A stretch of DNA of 11,815 nucleotides from Smittium mucronatum (GCA_001953115.1 LSSL01000586.1:9694-21508), one strand, 5' to 3'. Positions 1-10,060 are shown, numbered from the stretch's first letter. The notes: a model not told the origin generated them from the letters alone. A program made the numbers and translations.

Positions 1-13
1 CCCCCCCCCCCCC
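1..13. other. Poly-C run at the window edge
   Basis: Thirteen consecutive C residues open the window and switch abruptly to the ordinary AT-rich sequence at base 14. No other C or G run in the window comes close to this length; elsewhere long homopolymers are A or T. A terminal C run on a contig is a known by-product of two-colour sequencing chemistry (dark cycles called as G, seen here on the opposite strand) or of tailing during library preparation. A real C tract, for example at a chromosome end, is possible, but there is no repeat unit to support a telomere. Confidence 0.9.
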
Positions 14-315
14 ATCAAAGTATCTAATCATATAGTATATAAAATATTTTAACAAAAACAAACGCAGATATGTCAAATAGTAATAAAAAATCTATTATAT
101 AAATTTCATGTTATCTTTAGTGTATGAAGATGATTTATAAACAATAACATATAATTTAAATGCACTTTTTATGATGAAAAAATAGATTTTCTTGTTATTA
201 TAGCGGTTTCACCAATTTTTTTTTATTAAAAGATATTTATCTAAATTTCCTTCATATGTAACCATGTAATAGATTTTTTTCTGTATCGGTTAAATGTTTT
301 TAAAAATTATCTAAT

Positions 316-339
316 AAATTCAAATCCACGTTTGAATTT
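316..339. repeat. Perfect 9-bp hairpin
   Basis: AAATTCAAA (316-324) and TTTGAATTT (331-339) are exact reverse complements around the six-base loop TCCACG. Pairing stops just outside the stem. The stem has one G-C pair on each side and no T run follows on the plus strand, so I do not call it a terminator. A stem of this size is expected now and then in DNA of this composition. Confidence 0.5.
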
Positions 340-1105
340 CCAAAAAAATAGTAGAATTTTTATACGGAGATATTTCTCAAAACACGTATAATAGATGACT
401 TTTTATATAAAAATTAAATAGAAAAATAAGAATCAATACTTCTATTTTGATTTAAACTAATTATGAAAAAATTATTTCAAGATGCTTAAATAATATAACA
501 TAATATAAGAATTTTACAAAATAAAAAACACGTTTTTAATGAGAAAATACTATTAAAATTTTAAAAGAGAAAATTATAAAAACGAGAATTAGTATGATTA
601 TTAATAACTTTATTTTGGCATATTTTTAATTATAAATTATCTTAAATTATCTTCTTAATCAACATATTATCTATCTTAAAGATGCAAAAAACAGACCATT
701 TTTTTTTATTCAATATAAAAATGAATCCTATCACTAATTAAATTTCCCATATTTTTTTCCAAAATAAAACGAAACTAAAAAAACAAAACGTAGATCAGAT
801 TTTAAGTTAAAATGAAATGAAAATGTGAAAATTACTGAAAATTTAACATTAAAATTTTATAGTTATGATCTAAATCAGTTATATCAATCAAGAAATTCTG
901 AAAATAATAGATTAATTTAAAAGCGCCAGCAAAAATAAACAATTATATTTTTTATTTTCCATTTAGAGGAATAAAAGATATTCTATATCAGTGAATTTTA
1001 TCAAGAAACATTTTTTTAGAAATTACTGTAATTTTAACTATAATTTTATTTATTGGATAAATCTATATTTTACAATTTTTTAATTGTTTTAGGTGAAAAA
1101 AAATT

Positions 1106-1148
1106 AAAAGGTACTTTTTTTGATGTAAATCAAAATTTAAGACCTTTT
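1106..1148. repeat. Nested two-tier hairpin followed by a T run
   Basis: An outer stem pairs AAAAGGT (1106-1112) with ACCTTTT (1142-1148). Inside it, TTTTGAT (1118-1124) pairs with ATCAAAA (1129-1135) around a GTAA tetraloop of the GNRA class. The outer stem runs straight into further T residues. On the opposite strand the same hairpin is also followed within a few bases by a T run. The shape resembles a bidirectional terminator, but no gene lies on either side, so this is only a structural observation and may be chance. Confidence 0.35.
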
Positions 1149-1551
1149 TTTCATTAAAAACTAAAATTTACGACTTTAATTTTTTTTTTTATGTTATTAT
1201 TTTTTGAAATATAAAATAAAAATCTATAAATATACATAATAATTGAATGAAGTAGTGAAGATTAATTTTCGAGAAAATTTTATTTTGTTTATTTATAATA
1301 TATATGTAAAAATATTAGTTATTTAATTTATTAAAATTTCTGAAAACCCTGTTTATTTTAAATTTTTTAAAAAATTGATGAATACTATGAGATTTTTTTC
1401 AAAAAAATTTTAGATAAAAATTTAGTGCTATTAACTCTATTTCATTTCAATTTATAATTTATTTGAATTTTTTTTTCTAGCTCTTAGTTTTTATTTAACA
1501 ATATAAAAATATTACAATATACGTTTAAAATTTTTAAAAAAGCGAAAAAAA

Positions 1552-1638
1552 ATGTCTCATCCTACACCCTTCATCCACTCTAACTTTTCAATACCCACTG
1601 GGAATTGTTTCAGGGTTAAAATTGGCTTGAAAATTTAA
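1552..1638 (+). other. GC-richer island with short frames open on both strands
   Basis: About 41% of bases 1555-1630 are G or C by hand count, against about 15% around it, and the homopolymers that fill the flanks are absent. On the plus strand an ATG at 1552 opens 28 codons ending in TAA at 1636-1638. On the minus strand a frame of about 27 codons ends in TGA at 1559-1557. Neither peptide has a signal or motif I recognise, and both are short enough to be chance once stop codons become rare. I read this as a fossil of older, less biased sequence, perhaps a piece of a dispersed repeat. A very small peptide gene is possible but unsupported. Confidence 0.45.
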
Positions 1639-2488
1639 AATATTTTATCAATCATATTTTCGAGTATATGCTTTTGTATTGCTTAAAAACCAAGCGGTAT
1701 TTATAATAATCATATTTAAATACTTTTTAATTTTAGCATAATTTTATATAAAATTTAATATATGTTTAGTATTGATATAAGCAATAAAATTAAAAAATAA
1801 TCAGCAATAAAAAATACCAAGGTGACTTTAGCAAAAAAAAAAAATTACTTGAAACTTAATTAAAAAAAATTTTTGAATATAATATAATATTAAAATTAAC
1901 AAATTCGATTAAAGTTTTATCTATTATAATTTAAACCACAGAAAATTAGCTATTTATGAAAGCATAATTCATAATATCTAAATTGCATTACCGAGGAGGA
2001 GTAACTTGATTTTATGTATTTTATTGGTGTAAAATATGGTGCAAGATTACTCTTTCTTTGAAACAGATTAGCTTGGACATAATTATATTCTGATATTTTT
2101 AGAATTTTTTCTTATAAATAAATATTTATTCGTCGAAATAAAACATAATGCCTTTTTTAAAATATTAACTGTATAAATTTAAAACAAATTTGGATTTTTA
2201 ATTTAATTTTTTAAAAAATCTTGTGTGTTTGATATTGGGTATTGGGTATTTTAGATTTAAATCAAGTTAATATTTTCATTGTTTTATAAATTAAGAATTG
2301 AAGCAATTTTAAATATTTATAATTAAATATCGAGTAATTTATACATAAAATAACAATCAATATCTTGTTAAAAAACATCGGTTCCAAGTTAAATATTAAT
2401 ATTTAGGTAAAGGATAATGTTTTTTCTAAAAAATGCCTTATTTAGATATACATCATACGTAATTTTACACAAATTTGAGGTAAAATTG
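1639..2488. other. Gene-free AT-rich sequence
   Basis: No open frame of useful length and no RNA gene are visible. The only local structure is the small 7-bp tandem repeat at 2233-2250. A slightly GC-richer, purine-rich stretch lies near 1990-2006. It resembles a ribosome binding site, but no open frame of any length follows it. Confidence 0.7.
2233..2250. repeat. Short tandem repeat, unit TATTGGG
   Basis: Two complete copies of TATTGGG (2233-2239 and 2240-2246) are followed by a partial third, TATT. The unit contains GGG, rare in this window. Two and a half copies are far too few to call a telomeric or satellite array, and the flanks do not continue the pattern. Confidence 0.6.
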
Positions 2489-2550
2489 ATGATTTCCGGA
2501 TTACTCTGCAATTTTCTTCTGAATTTTTAGGGAAAATGGCAGAAAATGAT
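2489..2550. other. GC-richer patch
   Basis: About 35% G+C over roughly 60 bases by hand count, more than twice the background. It contains an imperfect inverted pair, with TTTTCTTCTG on one side and GCAGAAAATG on the other. There is no open frame worth calling. It is probably a remnant of a repeat or other older sequence; function unknown. Confidence 0.35.
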
Positions 2551-4079
2551 TATTTTTTTATGGTTTAACCAATTTATTTGGATATTCAACATTTTCAATA
2601 AAAAAATAAAAGCTTTCAATTTACCAAAGATATGATAAAGAATTTTTTTTTTTCAAAAGATGGCTCTTAATAAAACATGTTTTGGAATATTTTCAATAAA
2701 TTTAATTCATATTAAATCTTAGGTATTAAAGAAAAATTACCCTTCTAATATTAAGCTTTTATCTAATATATATATCTATAATAAAATTATCCATAAATCA
2801 ATAAAGTTTATAATTAATTTATATATTTCCTCAAAATATTTATAAATCATATTTTAATCTTCTAAATTATTTTTTCACCATTATAAAAGCACCGATTTTG
2901 TTTTAAAAACCTCAAAAATATGCATTGAAATTATTCTCTTTCATCTATTATACTGAATACATTAAATCATAACAGTTTCTTTTTAAAATAATATAATAAG
3001 GAACTTTTATTAATTGTAAGTCTAAATATTTATAGTTTTTATTTATATACATATGTTATTTATCCATTTATCCCATTAATGCATTAATATTTCATTTAAA
3101 TATTATAAATTTTTAATTCATATTTATACTTAAATTTGTTTAAAGTGGATACATAATTAAGGTCAGAATAAACTAAAAACGGTAATTAAAATATTTCATT
3201 AGAGTAAAAATTTCAATGTATAGCATTCATTAAAAAATTATAGTTTTTTTTTGAAAAAACAATTTTGAAATGGCTATATAATTATGGATATATTTAGCAA
3301 ATATGATTTGAATGATGATAATCTAAATTTCGTTATTAAATATTTAATTTCCTTAAAATCATCAAAGAATGGAAAAAAGTCCAAAATTTTCATGGTTTTC
3401 AGAAATTATTTGTATCTGATTTATTATTCTACAAAATTAATTAATAGAATATTTTAAATATATTTATTTTTAAAATAATAAATAGGGATTAAATGAATGA
3501 GTTTTAATTTTGGTTTCAAATAGCTTAATATCTCAGAAAGAAATGGAATGTGGTTGTTATAAATTTAAAAAAATCAAAATTTACATAACATAAATATAAA
3601 AATAGGTTTAGTAATTTTAAAAATTCAATTCAATTTAATAAATATTCCTAAATGGAATAAATTACGAGTTTTTAACAAATAAAAAAAAACAAAAATTACA
3701 CGTATTCAGCTTTACGATTCATAAAATAATATAAATTTCTAAATTTCTACATATATAGTTTTTTAAAGCTGATTTATAAGCTGGAAAAAGAATATAAAAT
3801 ATGTATTATTTAGCCGAAATAAATTAAATACAAAAGTAAGATAAAATTGGGTATGATGATTTCGTTATTTAACTTTTAGGCAGACTAGAATTTTTTTGAT
3901 AGATGCTTTATAAATTGTTTTCTTTTTTAGTTTAATTATATATTTTAAATTATATGACATAAAAAATGTTTTTCTATTTTTTTTTTCAAAAAAATCTGAA
4001 AAGAATCTCTATATGTCCTTGTGTTATCTAACGTGATATTAATTTAATTAGTAATAGTTTTTTTCTAAAAATTTAGTAG
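2551..4079. other. Gene-free AT-rich sequence
   Basis: I see no gene, RNA or clear repeat here. The composition is typical of the window, with alternating AT runs near 2765-2775 and many A or T homopolymers. Stop codons interrupt all frames. Confidence 0.7.
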
Positions 4080-4143
4080 CTCTGATAAACTTTTCTGGCT
4101 CTTTGTGATAGCTCTATGGACGGTTTTTGGGTCTAAAACCCAA
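4080..4143. other. GC-richer island ending in a 6-bp hairpin
   Basis: About 40% G+C over some 60 bases by hand count. The element GCTCT occurs three times (in TAGCTCTGAT, TGGCTCTTTG and TAGCTCTATG). It ends in a perfect hairpin, TTGGGT (4127-4132) with ACCCAA (4138-4143), around the loop CTAAA. No cloverleaf or other RNA fold I know can be drawn from it. It may mark the left edge of the weak repeat family described for 4107-5185. Confidence 0.4.
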
Positions 4144-5185
4144 CATTTTATTATTAGGATTTTCTTGAATCCATTTAATTTCCCAATTTAAAAAAAAAAT
4201 GAATTTCTATATCATTTAATTTAACCAGAGCTGTACTTAATTTTCTATATCTTTGATTCTATGTGATTTCTTGATTCTATAACAATTTCTACTAATTTTG
4301 GAGAATTTTTTAAAAACTATAAGCTGTTTCGTTTTAAATATTTTTTTAAATCTTAAATTAAAATATTATAGGATTTCACTATAAATTGGTGATAAAGGGA
4401 TTTACTTATTGTAACCGTTTTTATTTTTTATAAAACAGTTTGTGCTAAAAAAAACGATAGCGCTATTAGCTTTATCAAGTTTGGAGTATTTTTTCAAATA
4501 AAGACTTTATAATAAATATTAAAGTTAACTAATTATCATAATTCTGTACTTGAATAAATAGGTTTTTGCTTTTTTCTGAAAATAAATTTCTAAATTTTGA
4601 TATAGTTTTTTTCATATCTCAAATCGTATAAAGTCTAAAATTAATCCTTGTGGAGTTTAGCGAATAATTTTTTCAGAAGTTAGAATTACTTGAGGTAGAA
4701 TCTAAAATAAAAAAATTAAACAAAAAATTAATTTCTATATTTCATAGTAACTGATTTTTTTTTAAAAAAAATCAAACACATGACTTGTATTTTTTATTTT
4801 GGATCAGAAATTTTGCTAAAGAGAATAATTCTACTATTTTGTAATAATACCAAAAAAAATAATTATGATCTTCATATCATCTTATCTTTTATTTAAATCT
4901 AAATTAATTCCACAGTTACATGAATATATATTAAGATGTTTTTTAAAGCTAAAAATATTTATTTATATCCCCAATATACAATTTTTCTTGTAAAATCAGA
5001 TCTCTTCCTAATTTTGGGTTATTTTTTGGTAAAAGCTGAATATTGATCTTATTATTGAGACAAAAAAAAAATTTTGTACCTTTTTTTTAAATTTAGATTA
5101 GATATATAGGGGTGGAAAAGCTTCTTTATATTCTTTTTGAATTAAATTTTCGGAGATAATCGATTTTAAATGCTTTTTTTTATCA
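4107..5185. repeat. Possible degenerate tandem repeat, period about 180 bp
   Basis: Similar short blocks recur at intervals of about 165-190 bp, starting near 4107, 4273, 4456, 4631, 4821 and 4999. The best matches are GATAGCTCTAT (4107) with GATAGCGCTAT (4456), 10 of 11 identical, and CTACTAATTTTGGAG (4289) with CTACTATTTTG (4831) and CCTAATTTTGGG (5007). The sequence between the blocks aligns poorly. In DNA with about 85% A+T such resemblance arises easily by chance, so this is only a candidate for an old satellite or dispersed repeat. Confidence 0.15.
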
Positions 5186-6828
5186 CAGTTTATTCCTGAG
5201 ACATGATAGTTTTATTAGCAGCTGTTTTTTTTTTATAAAAATATATCTGTGCTCAAAAGATATAGATTCCTCAATGTATTTAAACAGAGGTATAATTTTA
5301 TTATAATTTCTATATTACATACAAAAAAATTGTATTTTTGCAGCTATAATATGTTAAGGTTTATTTATTAGTGCGATTATTTTTTTTAGTTTTTCAGCTC
5401 TTTTTATGAAATTATACTCATTCTCCTTTTATAAAAACTCTACAAAAAATCAAATGTTCGTAATTAGAAAAATATTGATCTTATAGCTATTATTTTTTTG
5501 AAATATATTCAATAAGACAAGAAGATAAAAAATATGAGATAGAGTTTATTTTAAATAAATCTCCTCACCATCAATATATGAAATTATTTATATTTGAAAA
5601 CATCACAAAAGCAAGAATAAGAATTATGTTTTATTTATCCTTTTTAAATAATTGAAAAAAAAATTCACACGAAATGCTTTAAATTTGCGCAATTTATGGT
5701 AAAATTAAACTTAAACACTCATTATTGATTCTAGGTAATTTTTAGCTGAATTAATTGTAAAAATATGGTCTAAATGAGAAAATTTAGATTTTTTTATCAT
5801 ATTAATGGAATTTCCTTGATTCTGAAAATCTATTACAGATTTTGAATCTAGTATAACTACAAAATTTTTGTAAATAATTATAAAAAACATTAGTTCTAAA
5901 TTTATATACTAAATACGCTTTTTTTAATTAAATTTATTAACCTAGTTTAAATTCGAATTTTTGTTTCTAGATAATTGTAGGGAATAAAAAAAATAATTAG
6001 TTTGTTTAAATTTTTTACTAATCTAAGCTAAAAAAATTTCCCTTATTAATTTAAAAAATATTTGACAAATTTAAATGATATATAGCATATTTTGACTAAA
6101 AAAGGTGTATAAAAACGTTTATTTTTGACCACATACCATTTGCTTTTATTTCACATCAATTAAATTATTAAGAATAATTCTTTTAAGTGATAGAGATCTC
6201 CAAGTTGAAAAATCTCCTTTTACGTGGATTTGTTTTCTAAGTATTCTAAATCAAAATTTTCGCAAGATGCTATCGTGAAATAGTTAATTATACAATAATA
6301 TACACCAAAATCATCTGGAATCAACAAAATGAGGTATCAATTAATTTTTATATAGTGAAAAAAATATTATTTGAAATTATTTAGTTAAATATAAATAATT
6401 AAATATATTTTCATATATTTTTTGGTTTTGAATAATCGGTACATTTATAATTCATTCCGATAAATTTTTTTATTTAACTGAATTTAATTATTGCACTTTA
6501 ATTTAAATTCACATTTATATCAGGATAACAATTTTATTTTTATTTTTATTCAATATTAAAAAACTAATATCATTAGTCAAAATTTTTATATTATCCATAT
6601 TTGCTGTCAATTAGAAAAAAAATACCGCAGATTATTATTTAATATTTTTTATTATCCTTTTTTAAAAGGTATTTTTTCATTTTTCTAAATATTTTATTTG
6701 TTCAGTATTGAATATTTTTTTATATAAAAATTCAAATTTTATCAAAGATAATAATCCTGAATTTATTGGGATATCTAAAAATATGTAATGATCAGGTTTA
6801 ATGGGATAGTTTTAATAATAAAGGATAA
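5186..6828. other. Gene-free T-rich sequence
   Basis: No open frame or RNA gene is visible. A block at about 5223-5265 resembles 4416-4460: a T run, then TATAAAA, then GTGCT followed by A-rich sequence and an ATAG. These two may be diverged copies of one repeat. The rest is low-complexity sequence with no further structure I can support. Confidence 0.6.
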
Positions 6829-6858
6829 AAGGATATACTAGTTAAAAATATAAAAGAT

Positions 6859-6867
6859 AGGGGAAGA
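6859..6867 (+). promoter_or_regulatory. Weak Shine-Dalgarno-like purine run
   Basis: The run AGGGGAAGA ends about six bases before the TTG at 6874. The spacing suits a bacterial ribosome binding site, but the match to AGGAGG is imperfect. It is the only thing favouring the TTG start, and it means nothing if the DNA is eukaryotic. Confidence 0.12.
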
Positions 6868-6873
6868 TACAAG

Positions 6874-7074
6874 TTGAAAAGCTTAGCCATTCCAAAATGT
6901 ATAAGCTTCCTTATTTATACCATTTTCCATTTTCTAAAAGTCAATTATGCTTATGGGAAGTTTTCTTCATTGGATGAAACATTCAATGCGTGTACTGAAT
7001 CTATTGGTTTATTACAAAATATAAAGAAATATCAATTGTTTCGTAAATTACATAATTATTATTATTCCACATAA
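6874..7074 (+). CDS. Doubtful 66-codon open frame, hypothetical secreted or membrane peptide
   Basis: The frame is the longest in the window and runs from TTG to TAA; it is open from 6829, giving 81 codons between stops. There is no in-frame ATG, so translation would need a TTG start, possible in bacteria but unlikely in a eukaryotic nucleus. Residues 9-21 (CISFLIYTIFHFL) are hydrophobic after a Lys-containing N-terminus, and NYA at 24-26 followed by Tyr-Gly could be a signal-peptidase site, leaving a basic, Tyr-rich tail of about 40 residues. I recognise no family. By hand count the frame is about 26% G+C against about 15% around it. That favours a gene relic, but it also lowers stop-codon frequency and makes a chance frame likelier. 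My rough estimate is that one or so open runs of this size is expected by chance in a window like this. There are no neighbouring genes to lend support. Confidence 0.15.
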   Translation: MKSLAIPKCISFLIYTIFHFLKVNYAYGKFSSLDETFNACTESIGLLQNIKKYQLFRKLHNYYYST

Positions 7075-7683
7075 AAATATTATCACAGGGGCTTAATATC
7101 ATGATTAAAAAAAAGACTACATAAATATGTATCACAACAAATTAAAATGCACTTTATGATTCTATTCTTCTATAAAAAATAGAAAGGTACGAGTCATCAC
7201 TTATAAATTGTTTTTTTACAACAAAATATGAGGTTTTTCATATAGAACCATTATAATTTTACATATTAACACCACAAAGCAGATATTTGAAGCAGAGGTC
7301 ACTTCATTTTTCAGTTTTTAGATCTTTTCTCATCACCCAAGGTGTTAAAATCTAATTTTGAACAAGAAGAATGTAAATTTTAGACTAATAAAATCCTAAA
7401 ATTTAGATTTAAGTTTAATTATCCCAGCTAAAGAAAAGAAAATTACTAAAAATATAAAGATATAAAAAGAAAAAACGGAAGGCTAGAAAAATAAAAATGA
7501 AAAATATAAAATGAATTTTGTTAAAAAAAACTAAAATAAATAAATATCCCTTCTATAAAAACGACTCCTATTCTAAATGATTCTTCTATATTATTAAGAT
7601 TATTGAAATATCAAAGAGTCTTATATTCAACTAGGAAGATATGTAGCACTCTACAATTTAAATATATAAACATTTACGTATTT

Positions 7684-7700
7684 TATGAAATATGAAATAT
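7684..7700. repeat. Short tandem repeat, unit TATGAAA
   Basis: Two copies of TATGAAA (7684-7690 and 7691-7697) are followed by TAT. This is a minor slippage-type repeat without further context. Confidence 0.5.
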
Positions 7701-7887
7701 CTAATAAGTTATGCATTAATTTTATTTTAGATGAAAAAAAATAATGTAGAAAGGCTTTTAGCAAAGATCAAAATCATAAGATTTTTTTATTAGTATATTT
7801 AATTTTTTTTTATTAATTCAAATAATAGTAAGTGTATTATTACAAGTAGGTGCTATGAAAAAAAAAAACTCAAATATTTAATTTATC

Positions 7888-7911
7888 TTTTTGCAGATAT
7901 TCCTGCAAAAA
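7888..7911. repeat. Perfect 9-bp hairpin
   Basis: TTTTTGCAG (7888-7896) pairs exactly with CTGCAAAAA (7903-7911) around the six-base loop ATATTC. Four of the nine stem pairs make up the GCAG/CTGC core. The T run lies before the stem and the A run after it, the opposite of a Rho-independent terminator on either strand, so I do not call it one. It could be a protein-binding palindrome or chance. Confidence 0.45.
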
Positions 7912-8883
7912 ACTCAATTATTTTGAAAAGAAAAAAATAGCTCGTATTTAAAATTAAAATTAAATCATTGTGATGAATCGAATCAAAAGTAATAAAGTTA
8001 AATAAATAAAAATCCAGATAAAAATCTTTTTCCAACCATCATCATTAAATTAATAATAGCAAGATTATGAAATTATTTATCCTCCATTAATTAAAAAAAA
8101 TTTAATTTTCATCTCATCAAAAAATAACATATTTAAAAAAAATTCAGTACTGCATTAGTATAATCCTTGATCTATTTAATGATACAAATTAAAGATTAAT
8201 TCTTTATTAAGAAATAGATATTAAATTTTTTTCCAAGATTTAATAACTTTTTTTAAAAAAATAAGTATTTTAACTATTAACAAAAATAATTCTTTTTATG
8301 ATTTAAAAAAATTCTTAAAGTGTTAAAAAAATTAAAATATTTTAAATAAATCAGGTCGATTCAAGAAAAAAAATTATTGAATATTTTATTGGGATTCATC
8401 TATTGGTTTACTCGTTGAGATTTAAAGGAAAAATTTATTATTTTTATCGAAATAAATAGAATAGAAAAATAATTGTGAGAAAAATATGACATGACTAGAA
8501 ATATATAAAATATAAATATGTTTTTTAAATTAATTTTTCTGCACAAGAGGTGAATTTTGTGAAAACTCAATCTTTAAAAATGGTGTGGGTAAATTTAAAG
8601 TCTCTCGCATTAAATTTATTATTTTAATATTATTATAGATGGTAGAAATACATTTTAAAATATTTTGATGCATGTGTGAATTTTAATATGATATTCACGG
8701 GGTTTCAATGTTATTTTTTTAAAAAAAGGGAATCAGGTTTATATTCACCTTTAAAAATAAATGTACAATAAAATCAAAAAATTTGTATCCATTTAAATAT
8801 TTGTAAATCTTGCATGGAGTTTGTTATTTTAGAGCCTTCGGTACAAACGCAAATATTTTTATCCTTATTCTAAAAAATATTAA

Positions 8884-9405
8884 CTAAATACATAAAAGAA
8901 TAGGAGAAAAATTTATAAAAGAAAAATTCTGGACGAAATAGAATAGGATAAGTTAATCATTTTTTAAAAAAACAATTACTTTTAATCATATCTACAGCTA
9001 TATTTATTCTTTCGAAAAAAGAAATTTTATTTGTAAAGGAATTTACAATTTTTTAAAAGAATACCATAAAATAAAAAAAGTTTATATGTTAATTAAAATT
9101 TGCTTAAAATGATCATATTTTTAAAGAAATCTGGACTTTAACAACTTATATTAGCTCAGGGTAAGATTGGAAATTTTTATTTTAAATAAGCTATATTAGC
9201 TATTTAATATCCTCAATTTAAAATTTCAACCTCACTATACAAAGTTGATAGTAAGCTACGGTAAACACAGATTTCAAATCTTTCCAACAGTTAGAGAACG
9301 GAATTTAACCAGATAATAGGTTTAAAATTTGTTATTAGCCAACCTTCATTATTTTATTTTTTATTTTAATCTAATAAATGAATTTTCCTAGTCCTAATAA
9401 AATAA
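8884..9405 (+). repeat. Left arm of a perfect 522-bp inverted repeat
   Basis: Every base from 8884 to 9405 is complementary to its partner at 20699 minus its position in the right arm (11294-11815); I compared the arms line by line and found no mismatch or gap. Pairing fails at the inner edge, where 9406 and 11293 are both A, inside a run of AAAAT repeats. The arm holds no gene. It is slightly GC-richer in its inner part, around 9238-9330. The outer end reads CTAAATACATAAAAG, which matches no transposon terminus I know. Zero divergence amid decayed sequence means the duplication is very recent, is kept identical by gene conversion, or is an artefact. Confidence 0.97.
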
Positions 9406-9990
9406 AATAAAAAAATGGATTTTTTTCAACTATTTTAATACCTTTATTAAATTTTTTAAAGCTATATTTTAAAAAAATTCGTTAAAATCTGGATGCCGAT
9501 AATTTTGCATTTTTTTCGGTTTTTTTATTTATTTAAAAATATTTGTACTGGCTTTGATTTATGTTAACACCTAAATATATTATCATATTTCATCCTGAAG
9601 ATTTTCTGAATTCTCCGCTCATGGATATCTTTCCTTTCAAAAAAGATATTTATTTGGCACTATAAAAAATTACTTATATGCTTTTTTAGACTCTTCTGTT
9701 TTTTTAATAAAAAAATTCCTATTTCATAATTTTCTGGAATTTCGTTAAAAATAATCTCAACGTTTTAATTGTATTTATTTTAATTTTTTAATCCTTTGGA
9801 ATTCTTTTAAAAATTAAATTATAAGATATTTAACCCTGCCGTTGTTATTTTTTATTGAATTTCTGGTGGAATTTCTTAAATTTTTCTTCATTAATAATTA
9901 AATTTTATTTCTTTCATACAACTTGGATTTATTAATTAATTTTTCTTCGTATAATATGTTGTTATACGTAATTTCTTATTGTATTTTTCG
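9406..9990. other. Spacer of the inverted repeat, left part: gene-free and T-rich
   Basis: Composition turns T-rich on the plus strand right after the left arm, which is A-rich. I see no gene. GGAATTT-like words recur near 9737, 9798 and 9869 at loose intervals of about 60-70 bp, too weak to call a repeat. If the structure were a mobile element, this is where a transposase would be expected, and none is present. Confidence 0.65.
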
Positions 9991-10060
9991 GGTAAACTCA
10001 TATATCTCGACCTTTTAAGTCGCCCCATTTTCAACAATAGTGTTCACTATAGACACCAAG
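9991..10060. other. GC-richer island in the spacer
   Basis: About 39% G+C over 70 bases by hand count, with a GCCCC run unusual for this window. A small hairpin, CGAC and GTCG around a seven-base loop, lies near 10009-10023. There is no open frame. The word content looks like a fragment of a dispersed genomic repeat, but I cannot name it. Confidence 0.4.

Larger units (their letters stand above)
14..1551. other. Gene-free AT-rich sequence
   Basis: I see no supportable gene here. All six frames are broken by frequent TAA, TAG and TGA codons, and A or T homopolymers of 7-10 bases are common. Apart from two short hairpins listed separately (316-339 and 1106-1148), nothing stands out. There is no tRNA-like cloverleaf: the string TTCAAATCC near 319, which resembles a tRNA T-loop, is part of a simple hairpin with no matching acceptor or D arm. 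Confidence 0.7.
7075..8883. other. Gene-free A-rich sequence
   Basis: No supportable gene. The first part (to about 7345) stays mildly GC-richer and holds a plus-strand frame of only 28 codons ending at about 7320. From about 7425 to 7525 the plus strand is very purine-rich; line 7441-7500 has 39 A against 10 T. Small repeats inside are listed separately. The end of this stretch runs directly into the left arm of the large inverted repeat with no visible boundary motif. Confidence 0.65.

Noticed and set aside
316..339. TTCAAATCC resembling a tRNA T-loop
   Set aside because: It forms part of a simple 9-bp hairpin and no acceptor, D or anticodon arm can be drawn around it.
1985..2010. GAGGAGGAG purine run resembling a strong ribosome binding site
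   Set aside because: No open frame of useful length begins at a suitable distance downstream; stops follow within a few codons.
2233..2250. TATTGGG copies considered as a telomere-like repeat
   Set aside because: Only two and a half copies, internal to the window, with no continuation.
7230..7320. Plus-strand 28-codon frame in the GC-richer block after the 66-codon frame
   Set aside because: It lacks a start codon, is short, and shows no similarity I can name; it is covered by the note on the GC-richer block.
7888..7911. Hairpin considered as a Rho-independent terminator
   Set aside because: The T run precedes and the A run follows the stem on both strands, the reverse of a terminator, and no gene lies upstream.
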